The notes under the pieces: generated by a model
Database searches by the model: none
Told to the model about the DNA's origin: nothing
What the model saw: the letters and a program-made list of their open reading frames with translations, nothing else
Translations under genes and position numbers: made by a program
Assembly (NCBI GenBank): GCA_001828645.1
Contig: MHZD01000136.1
Location: forward strand, 303 to 6,259
From: Planctomycetes bacterium RIFOXYC2_FULL_41_27
GTDB lineage: Bacteria > Planctomycetota > Brocadiia > Brocadiales > Brocadiaceae
DNA: 5,957 bases
Reading direction: 5' to 3'
In this document: one piece after another, positions 1 through 5,957 of the stretch
How positions within the stretch are numbered: position 1 is the first letter of the stretch
Layout of the letters: each line of letters starts with the position of its first letter

Positions 1-2523
1 CTGCCAAAACTCCTGCATTTTTCAGGTATTCCACTCTTCAAAAACGAACGCATGATGCGCCAGGAAATTCCCATCGTTGTGCTTGGGGGAGCCAGTGCGG
101 CAGTCACGTCAATCTTGCATGGACCGATAAAAGAGCAGGGGTTTGGGAATAACTATGGACTCGTAGATGCCGTACTTATTGGTGAAGGGGAATTTTCTAT
201 AAAACAATTTCTGGAGGTTGTAAAAAAAGGGAAGTCAATTGGTTTGACAAAGGCAGAAATTTTAAATGCCTGTCACGGAAAGGTGGATGGGTTCTATGAA
301 CCCGATAAATACGAGCATCGGTATAAAGCGGTTGTACATAATTCTTCAGAGTTACAAGAAATAACCAAACATACCTCCCCTCAATCCCCCCCTTCGCAAG
401 GGGGGGATGGGGGGGTGGAAAATCCATTTACAGGTGAGGAAGTTTTGGTAGAAATTGTACCGAAAGAACCCTCTGTATCATTTCCCGTAAAAAGCGCAGT
501 TGTATACGATCTTGATCAGGCAAGAACCATGGAATCCGGTCCTGTATGGTACGAAGAAGAAAGCCTGGGTACTGGAAGTGTGCAAATCAGTAACGGATGC
601 CCGTGCTTCTGTGCCTTCTGCGCTGAAAGCTGGGAGAGGAAACCCTATCGGGAACGGTCATTATCAAAACTCCTGGAAGCGCTGAGATCGGCAAAGGCGC
701 ATCAGGGACTCGATACCATCAACTTCCTGAGTTTTAATTTTAATACCCATGCGGAACTCTATCCCATGATCTTGTCCTTTTATGAGGAAATGGCCAACGT
801 CAGTTTGAAAAGTCAGCGGTTTGATCTCTTATCCGCCGACCGATTTCTTGCGGAAGTCCAGCAAATAATCGGGAAGACAACGGTAAGCTGCGGGATGGAA
901 GGTATCAGTGAGCGGTTACGACGTTACCTGCACAAAAATCTTATGGAGGAACAAATCTATAAGTCCTGTGAATTCCTGTTTGAAAGGGGTATCAGGGAAC
1001 TCAAGATTTTTTTAATCGGTACGGGATTGGAACAAGCGGAAGACTTCGGGGAATTTGGAAGTTTCGTAAAACGCCTTGCAGCTCTGAAAAGTATGTCCGA
1101 TAGTAAAGTACGCATCATTTTTAGCCTGACACCCCTCTATTACCCGCCGCATACCCCTTTACAATATCATGCTTGTATTACAGCTATCGAAGACAATAAG
1201 AAGTTAAAAAGGGAAATCGAACGTATCTGTAAACTCAACGGCATGGAATTTCGGGAAAGCGCTTCGCATGAAGAAACATGGCTGATGCAATTATTCGCTA
1301 TGGGGGATAGACGCCTGACACCAGCCCTTATCCGTTCATCGATTACCGATGGTTTTTTGTATTACAATACAGTACCCAAACAGGTAATCAGGGACTGGCG
1401 CACTTATTTAGCAGAACTGGGATTATCAGAAGAGACTTATTTCAGGGCAAAGGGGAAAGAGCACGTCTTTCCATGGGATGATGTCGATATGGGCATTTCA
1501 AAGAAATTCCTGTGGGAAGAATATGAACGCTCTGTCCGTTTTACAGAACGTGAGTATTGTTTGGGGCGCCCCTCTATAGAAGCTCAATGTCTTGGTTGCG
1601 GGGCATGTCCTACGTCCGCACAGGTAAAAAAGATTACACAACACAAGATTTCTCAGCCATTTCTTTTGGAAGAGCTCCAACGAATTGCAGATAGTAAACG
1701 AAACATCCTTACCCTCCGGGTGTTTGTGGGAATCGAACCTGCGATGCGCTTGGTGCCAAAAAGGCTTATTGGAGTTGCCATCGCACGCGCGCTCATGCTG
1801 GCAATGCCTGAGATTGTTCCGCATTACTCTTCATTGTCTGGACATCTGAGTGATTTCGCCGGAGATAAAGCTACTGTAGATTTCACGTACGGAATAAATG
1901 TTTATCACCTTGCCTTTTTATCAAAGGATAAAGCTAAAGAATTATTAAACAATGAAGCCCTCTCCAGGAAATTTAATGGTATACAAGGATATTGCCAGGG
2001 CTTCAGAATTAAGGAATTTGTTGTAGATCCAGGTGATATGCTTGATGTGAAATATATCCTCTATAAGATGTATTTTAACATAAACTTTACTGCATCTTTT
2101 ATAGAACAAAAATTGGGAGAATATCTTCATGCCAACTATGTCAAGCATACGTTATTAAAAAGAGATGGCTATACGATATTCAGAGTAGATTCAAAAAACA
2201 AAAAGAACGCTGTGGTCGTTTACGCAAGGATTAATAAAATCAAACAGTCGAAAGAAGCAGATGCTGCGTTTTCCATTTTAATGGCTGTTACAAGGCGTTT
2301 CGATATCCAAACATTTCTGGAGACTTGTTACGGATTCGAGAGAAGACGCGAGGTCGTTTGTACGAGGATAGAAGCCTTGGGCTACTATGGAAGAAATCCG
2401 GTTTTACAAAAGAATGTAAGATGTATTTCATGCACTGATTATATTAATGAAACATTTCTCGTCGGTCAACCCTTAAGAGAACATCAATGTCTTGTTTGCA
2501 GCATAGACAAGGAGCAGCTTTGA
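1..2523 (+). CDS. B12-binding-type radical SAM protein with divergent DUF2344-like C-terminus (5' partial)
   Basis: The reading frame is open from base 1 to the TGA at 2521-2523. Residues before the first ATG (position 52) include a GIPL segment that fits the region ahead of the GG strand in B12-binding radical SAM proteins, and no ribosome binding site precedes that ATG, so the start lies outside the window. Numbering from ATG 52: a cobalamin-binding-like end (GG 12-13, GEGE 44-47); GFYEP (80-84), like the family's GVYVP; a linker with a translated repeat (about 108-123); DLD 153-155; a radical SAM core (about 172-400) with C183, C187 and C190 as the CxxxCxxC [4Fe-4S] ligands; PWDDVDMGISKKFL (474-487); CLGCGAC (513-519); a DUF2344-like region (about 552-690); and an unrecognised tail with CxxC at 791-794 and 813-816. 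The order resembles the uncharacterised radical SAM/DUF2344 fusion family (TIGR03960/TIGR03936, from memory). The reaction is unknown; tRNA or rRNA modification is one guess. The radical SAM call is firm, the subfamily moderate. Confidence 0.88.
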   Translation: MPKLLHFSGIPLFKNERMMRQEIPIVVLGGASAAVTSILHGPIKEQGFGNNYGLVDAVLIGEGEFSIKQFLEVVKKGKSIGLTKAEILNACHGKVDGFYEPDKYEHRYKAVVHNSSELQEITKHTSPQSPPSQGGDGGVENPFTGEEVLVEIVPKEPSVSFPVKSAVVYDLDQARTMESGPVWYEEESLGTGSVQISNGCPCFCAFCAESWERKPYRERSLSKLLEALRSAKAHQGLDTINFLSFNFNTHAELYPMILSFYEEMANVSLKSQRFDLLSADRFLAEVQQIIGKTTVSCGMEGISERLRRYLHKNLMEEQIYKSCEFLFERGIRELKIFLIGTGLEQAEDFGEFGSFVKRLAALKSMSDSKVRIIFSLTPLYYPPHTPLQYHACITAIEDNKKLKREIERICKLNGMEFRESASHEETWLMQLFAMGDRRLTPALIRSSITDGFLYYNTVPKQVIRDWRTYLAELGLSEETYFRAKGKEHVFPWDDVDMGISKKFLWEEYERSVRFTEREYCLGRPSIEAQCLGCGACPTSAQVKKITQHKISQPFLLEELQRIADSKRNILTLRVFVGIEPAMRLVPKRLIGVAIARALMLAMPEIVPHYSSLSGHLSDFAGDKATVDFTYGINVYHLAFLSKDKAKELLNNEALSRKFNGIQGYCQGFRIKEFVVDPGDMLDVKYILYKMYFNINFTASFIEQKLGEYLHANYVKHTLLKRDGYTIFRVDSKNKKNAVVVYARINKIKQSKEADAAFSILMAVTRRFDIQTFLETCYGFERRREVVCTRIEALGYYGRNPVLQKNVRCISCTDYINETFLVGQPLREHQCLVCSIDKEQL
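374..418. repeat. C/G-run palindromic repeat inside the radical SAM gene
   Basis: A near-perfect inverted repeat of 45 bases. The inner stem pairs AT plus seven C plus TT (384-394) with AA plus seven G plus AT (398-408) around the loop CGC (395-397). The outer stem pairs 377-382 with 410-415 (one T-G wobble) and CC 374-375 with GG 417-418, with mismatches at 383/409 and 376/416. Its length is a multiple of three and it is read through without a stop, giving SPQSPPSQGGDGG in the protein; the other strand reads PPLAKGG-like peptides. Dispersed repeats of this style (C-run, TTNGCAA-like centre, G-run, AT, G-run) occur in several environmental bacterial genomes, to my recollection. It lies in the linker between the B12-binding-like and radical SAM domains, where extra residues should be tolerated. 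It is not a terminator: there is no T-tract and it is inside an open frame. Confidence 0.85.
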
Positions 2524-2567
2524 TCTCAAAAATCTTGTTCCAAAAATCAACATGTATTTTGAGGAGT
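2524..2567. other. Convergent intergenic spacer with weak inverted repeat
   Basis: This AT-rich spacer separates the stop codons of the radical SAM gene (plus) and the permease gene (minus). CTCAAAA at 2525-2531 is complementary to TTTTGAG at 2557-2563, with a 25-base loop. It could act as a weak bidirectional termination hairpin, but the stem is short and AT-rich, the loop is long and there is no clear T-run after it. No gene or other site is visible here. Confidence 0.25.
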
Positions 2568-3788
2568 TTATAGAATCAGAATAAAAATACCGATAATCAT
2601 AGAGACCAGGGTAGTGGTAAATCCCACCTTAAAAAAATCCCAGAATCCAACATGGACATAGTCCTTCGATAGTTCCATGACAATCATATTTGCCACTGAA
2701 CCCATAATCGTTAAATTGCCAGCAAAGGTACTGCTCATAGCCAACGCATACCACATGGTCTTTGGGTCAATAAATTTGTCAATCCACGCTGCCGATAATA
2801 GGACAAAGGGCACATTTGAAACAAGGTTGGAAGCAATTACAGAAAAGATACTGAAATGAATAATTTGGCTGGATGCCGTATTTCCCAGATAAGGTTCAAC
2901 GGCATTGTGAGCCAGGGTTAAAAAACCAGCCTTACTGATACCGCCAACCACAATAAATAATCCACTGAAGAATAATAACAGCGTCCAATCAACCTTTTCC
3001 ATCACATGCTGCGGTTTCGTTCCTGATAGTATGATGAGTGCAAGCCCGCCTGTTATTGCAGACAATGGAAGATTGCCCGTAAAGATAAACCCTAAAAAGA
3101 TAAAGAACAGCACAACGAGAGACTTTGTGGTAAGTTTAATATCGAGCTCTGGTTTTATTAATGCAATTGCATCCATTTTTTTAAAGCTAATATCTTTCCT
3201 GAATAATAGAGAAATGATAAAAACATTAGCTACAAGACTTAGTAAACCAATCGGTAATAGGTGGAGCGTAAAGTCCACATAAGGTATTTTCGAAAAAACG
3301 CCTATAAGCATGTTTTGTGGATTACCTGTCAAGGTAACTACGCTACCAATGTTGGAAGAGGTGGCCAGGGCTATAAGAAAAGGAATTGGATTGAGCTTTG
3401 TCTGATTTAAGGCAAGTATGAGGAGCGGGGTAAACATCAAACAGATCGTGTCGTTCACGAAGAGTGCTGATAGAATGCCGCTGGAAAAGGAAACAAAACA
3501 TAATAAAAGGAAGGAATTTTTGGCATGGGTAATCAACAAATACGAAAGATATTTGAAACAATTCGCAATCTTGAGATAGGCGATAACGAGCATCATGCCC
3601 AGTAACAGCAAAATGGTATTAAAATCAATGGCACGATAAGCCTCGTCCAGCGTTAACACGCCGCAAATCACCATCAATACAGCTCCTAATAACGCCGCTG
3701 AAGGTCTGTCCAGCCTGTGCCACTTCATCTTCTGGGCAGAGATGATGATATAAGTGAGGATAAAGATGAGTAGCGATTTAATTAGCAA
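2568..3788 (-). CDS. ArsB/NhaD/SLC13-type ion permease, substrate unknown
   Basis: A 406-residue, very hydrophobic inner-membrane protein with about 10-12 predicted membrane segments, close to the usual length for the ion transporter superfamily (ArsB, NhaD, CitMHS, SLC13). Two homologous halves are visible. The first has FVNDTICLMFTP (110-121) and SSNIGSVVTLTGNPQNMLIG (144-163). The second has SNLVSNVPFVLL (320-331) and a TFAGNLTIMGSVANMIVME stretch (354-372). These paired N-rich re-entrant motifs form the ion and substrate site in characterised relatives. The TTG start at 3788 is chosen because it keeps the first helix (residues 2-18), which relatives have; an in-frame stop at 3804-3806 blocks longer versions, and the first ATG (residue 21) would remove that helix. 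The gene overlaps the upstream MFS gene by 11 bp, suggesting translational coupling. The substrate could be an inorganic oxyanion, a dicarboxylate or sodium; the sequence does not decide. Family sure, substrate not. Confidence 0.88.
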   Translation of the reverse strand: MLIKSLLIFILTYIIISAQKMKWHRLDRPSAALLGAVLMVICGVLTLDEAYRAIDFNTILLLLGMMLVIAYLKIANCFKYLSYLLITHAKNSFLLLCFVSFSSGILSALFVNDTICLMFTPLLILALNQTKLNPIPFLIALATSSNIGSVVTLTGNPQNMLIGVFSKIPYVDFTLHLLPIGLLSLVANVFIISLLFRKDISFKKMDAIALIKPELDIKLTTKSLVVLFFIFLGFIFTGNLPLSAITGGLALIILSGTKPQHVMEKVDWTLLLFFSGLFIVVGGISKAGFLTLAHNAVEPYLGNTASSQIIHFSIFSVIASNLVSNVPFVLLSAAWIDKFIDPKTMWYALAMSSTFAGNLTIMGSVANMIVMELSKDYVHVGFWDFFKVGFTTTLVSMIIGIFILIL

Positions 3789-5034
3789 TTTTTCTAATTT
3801 CCTTTACCCGTTTTAATAAGATTGTAGATACGATGATTCTCAAAAATGATGAAATCGCAAAGAGCGTAAGGAGTTGATAACCGAAGGAACGGGGTATGTG
3901 AGTTGCCAGAAAGCCGCCTAAAAAAGTACCTGTACAAACCGAAAGACCATTAATTGTATTAAAATAAGAAATGCAGCGGGTTCGTTTTTCAGGGATCACG
4001 GAATCATAAATGAAATTGGAAGAACACAAATTAAACCCTGCCCAAAATATACCCGCAAGTGCTTGGATCAACAATAAAAAATATACATTTCTTGAAAAGA
4101 GCCACATGGCAGGCAGCACAGATACAACCAAAGTGCATATTTTTATAATTCGCCGGTTCCCGATTGCATCCGCACGACGTCCCCAATAGCTTACAGCCAC
4201 TATACTGGCAAGGGGGACGGTTGTGGTAACAATTGCGTAGGTAATATAGGAAAAACCGAGGTCGCGGAGCATAAATACCGGGAAAAATGGCGAGGCCAGG
4301 AATACTGCAAAACTGAAAGAACTATGAAACATCACATATTTCCCAAAATTTCCAACATTTAGTCTTCGCACAAATTCTGTAAATGAAAAATAATGTTCCT
4401 GCTTCACCTCAAGAGGCGGTTCGTGCATCCTGTTCAGGAAATAACACGAGACATATCTTGAGGCCAGAGCAACAAGAAATATGATGGTAAAGCCTGTCAG
4501 AGATTGTTTTTTGAATAGATGCAGGATATAACCAGCCAGAAATGCGCTGATCACCGTTGTCAGACCAACATACCTTCCGCGTTTACTGAAAAAGGCACCT
4601 CTCTTTCCTTCGGGCACAAGGTCTGCCATAAGTGAACCCCACGGAGGAGTGACAAACGACGCAAACAACAAATATAAGGTGGAAAACAAAATAAGCGCCT
4701 GGACCTGGATAGATTGTGGTAGATATGGGATCATTGCAACAGGAAGTAGCATGAGGGCCTGAAAGAAAACAGAGAGTACGATAACCTTCTTTCTACTCCC
4801 AAGTCGTTCGGTAATGTCGGCAGCCTTGAGCTGCATCAACGAAGGGACTAGCTGGTTAAAGGAACTCAATAAACCGATCTGGAGATTGCTGGCGCCAAGG
4901 GCCACGGCGAATGGGTTTAAATAGTTATCCCCAAATCCGGTAGTTGCTGCAAAAGCCACACCGTCTTTGATGGAAAGGTCAAGACTTCTTTTAACAGCAA
5001 TTTCTTCGTGTTGTTTATTCTGAGGCGCTTCCAC
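3778..5034 (-). CDS. Major facilitator superfamily (MFS) transporter, substrate unknown
   Basis: A 418-residue protein with the usual MFS length and about 12 hydrophobic helices in two halves. The loop after helix 2 carries ITERLGSRKK (74-83), a variant of MFS motif A, repeated in the second half as GRRADAIGNRR (285-295). Other landmarks are the N-terminal LDLSIKDGVAFAATTGFGDNYL (19-40), WGSLMADLVPEGKRGAFFSKR (132-152) and WAGFNLCSSNFIYDSVIPEKRT (331-352). These fit a widespread, poorly characterised MFS family with no assigned substrate. The start is GTG at 5034: family similarity begins about 18 residues later, no ATG exists until residue 67, and an in-frame stop lies at 5062-5064. No Shine-Dalgarno sequence is visible before the GTG, so translation may depend on the gene upstream, glutamate dehydrogenase, whose stop is 31 bp away. 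Its 3' end overlaps the permease gene by 11 bp. Efflux or uptake cannot be told apart. Confidence 0.87.
   Translation of the reverse strand: MEAPQNKQHEEIAVKRSLDLSIKDGVAFAATTGFGDNYLNPFAVALGASNLQIGLLSSFNQLVPSLMQLKAADITERLGSRKKVIVLSVFFQALMLLPVAMIPYLPQSIQVQALILFSTLYLLFASFVTPPWGSLMADLVPEGKRGAFFSKRGRYVGLTTVISAFLAGYILHLFKKQSLTGFTIIFLVALASRYVSCYFLNRMHEPPLEVKQEHYFSFTEFVRRLNVGNFGKYVMFHSSFSFAVFLASPFFPVFMLRDLGFSYITYAIVTTTVPLASIVAVSYWGRRADAIGNRRIIKICTLVVSVLPAMWLFSRNVYFLLLIQALAGIFWAGFNLCSSNFIYDSVIPEKRTRCISYFNTINGLSVCTGTFLGGFLATHIPRSFGYQLLTLFAISSFLRIIVSTILLKRVKEIRKIAN
3800..3805 (-). promoter_or_regulatory. Likely ribosome binding site for the permease TTG start
   Basis: On the minus strand this reads AAAGGA, 11 bases ahead of the TTG at 3788-3786. 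It lies within the end of the MFS coding region. The spacing is slightly long, but it is the only purine-rich Shine-Dalgarno-like stretch close to the start and it favours TTG over the internal ATG at residue 21. Confidence 0.4.
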
Positions 5035-5065
5035 AAAACGATTACAATAAATATGAAAATATTAA

Positions 5066-5957
5066 TTAAGGGTATAGTCCCCGCATTTTTTTAGCTTCTG
5101 CCACACGCCCTATACCCAGCATCAGAGCAGCGGTGCGCATATCCACACCTTTTTTGTTAGCGAGCGCAAGCACCCTGTTGAACGTACCGACCATGACATC
5201 TTTGAGTTTCTTTTGAATATCTTCTTCACTCCAGAAATAATACTGGATGTCCTGTACCCATTCAAAATACGAGACAGTCACGCCGCCGGCATTGGCAAGG
5301 ATATCCGGGACGAGAAACACCTTTTTGTCTTTTAATATCTTGTCGGCTTCGGGAGTTGTCGGACCATTGGCGCCTTCCACGATAATTTTTGCCTTGACCT
5401 TGTCGGCGTTCTTTTCCGTTATCTGTCCTTCTATGGCCGCTGGCACAATGACGTCGCAATCCAGTTCAAAAAGCTCTTCATTTGTTATAGCGTTTGCTTC
5501 TTTCAACCCAACAACATGCTTATTTTCTTTAAGATAATGCGTGAGGTACGGAACAAGGATACCTTTGGGATTGTATGCCCCACCGCTAACATCGCTCACT
5601 GCCACTATATTACAACCGTGATCGTACAGGTCACGGGCAACTACAGAACCGACATTTCCCAATCCCTGAATCGCAATCCGCAGGCCGCGGAGGTCCTTAT
5701 ATAAAACCCTCGCAGCTTCCATAACCATATATGCAACACCCCGCCCTGTGCCCTCTGTCCTACCTAGCGAACCACCCAATAACAATGGTTTACCGGTAAC
5801 GACACCCAGGACGGTATTGCCTTGCTGCATACTGTAGGTGTCCATCATCCATGCCATGGTTTGGGAATTTGTGTATAAATCAGGGGCGGGAATGTGTTTG
5901 TCCGGTCCTATGATTTGAACAATTTCAGTGGTGTAACGACGTGTCATGCGTTCCAGC
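5066..5957 (-). CDS. gdhA: Glutamate dehydrogenase, catalytic and NAD(P)-binding part (5' partial)
   Basis: Encodes the C-terminal 297 or so residues of a Glu/Leu/Phe/Val dehydrogenase, which interconverts glutamate with 2-oxoglutarate and ammonium in the cytoplasm. The frame stays open past the ATG at 5947 to the window edge (residues LER ahead of MTRRY, matching the family's ELERLTRRY), so the start lies outside and about 120 residues, including the substrate-binding lysines, are missing. Numbering from that Met: IPAPD with the probable catalytic Asp at 23; GGSLGRTEGTGRGV (58-71); the dinucleotide motif GLGNVG (95-100), with Asp119 ending the next strand, which mildly suggests NAD preference; then VPAAIEGQIT, IVEGANGPTTPEAD and ILANAGGVTVSYFEW, all typical of the active site. 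The ending at GLYP is normal, so the protein is complete at its C-terminus. It is the first gene of the minus-strand group visible here. Leucine dehydrogenase is unlikely because length and motifs follow the glutamate branch. The symbol is the generic one. Confidence 0.95.
   Translation of the reverse strand, partial: LERMTRRYTTEIVQIIGPDKHIPAPDLYTNSQTMAWMMDTYSMQQGNTVLGVVTGKPLLLGGSLGRTEGTGRGVAYMVMEAARVLYKDLRGLRIAIQGLGNVGSVVARDLYDHGCNIVAVSDVSGGAYNPKGILVPYLTHYLKENKHVVGLKEANAITNEELFELDCDVIVPAAIEGQITEKNADKVKAKIIVEGANGPTTPEADKILKDKKVFLVPDILANAGGVTVSYFEWVQDIQYYFWSEEDIQKKLKDVMVGTFNRVLALANKKGVDMRTAALMLGIGRVAEAKKMRGLYP

Noticed and set aside
374..418. Possible intrinsic terminator or CRISPR-like repeat
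   Set aside because: The hairpin lies inside a gene, has no following T-tract and occurs once in the window with no spacer pattern.
197..427. Minus-strand open frame of 76 codons starting in the palindromic repeat region, with a PPLAKGG-like peptide
   Set aside because: It is the antisense of the radical SAM gene; the peptide is just the other-strand reading of the repeat, and no family similarity is visible.
1498..1824. Minus-strand open frame of 108 codons opposite the radical SAM gene
   Set aside because: It overlaps a segment whose plus-strand product has clear family motifs (PWD..SKKFL and CxxCGxC); the antisense product has no recognisable domain.
1..2523. Radical SAM gene as part of a ladderane or natural-product cluster
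   Set aside because: No fatty-acid synthesis, desaturase or precursor-peptide gene is present, and the domain order fits the uncharacterised DUF2344 fusion family better.
5035..5065. Promoter or terminator between glutamate dehydrogenase and the MFS gene
   Set aside because: The 31-base AT-rich gap has no stable hairpin and no convincing -35/-10 pair, so nothing can be supported.
5247..5537. Plus-strand open frame of 96 codons opposite glutamate dehydrogenase
   Set aside because: It is antisense to strongly conserved active-site sequence, has no ribosome binding site of note and looks like a low-complexity shadow.

Overview
The window holds four protein-coding genes in two converging blocks and no RNA genes. 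The base composition is moderately AT-rich and the genes are bacterial in style: close packing, a short gene overlap and non-ATG starts. A C/G-run palindromic repeat sits inside one gene, and similar repeats are common in some environmental bacteria, including anammox planctomycetes (Brocadiales). I suspect that group or a similar Gram-negative environmental bacterium, but this is an inference from repeat style and gene flavour; nothing here fixes the taxon.

Left block, plus strand (1-2523): the 3' part of a large gene for a cobalamin-binding-type radical SAM protein. The reading frame is open to the window's first base, and residues encoded before the first ATG still fit the family, so the true start lies outside. 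The order is: end of a B12-binding-like domain, a linker carrying the translated palindromic repeat, a radical SAM core (CxxxCxxC), a PWDxxDxGxSKxFL/CxxCGxC segment, a divergent DUF2344-like domain, and an unrecognised C-terminal extension ending in two CxxC pairs.

Right block, minus strand (5957 down to 2568): glutamate dehydrogenase (5' end outside the window), then a 12-helix major facilitator transporter, then an ArsB/NhaD/SLC13-type ion permease. The gaps are 31 bp and an 11-bp overlap, so the three probably form one transcript, at least from the MFS gene to the permease. The MFS gene starts with GTG and the permease with TTG. Substrates of both transporters are unknown; proximity to glutamate dehydrogenase hints at, but does not show, a link to amino-acid, organic-anion or ammonium metabolism.

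The two blocks converge on a 44-bp AT-rich spacer with only a weak inverted repeat. The most noteworthy items are the in-frame palindromic repeat inside the radical SAM gene and the divergent, extended C-terminus of that protein. I see no defence system, CRISPR array, transposase or biosynthetic cluster.
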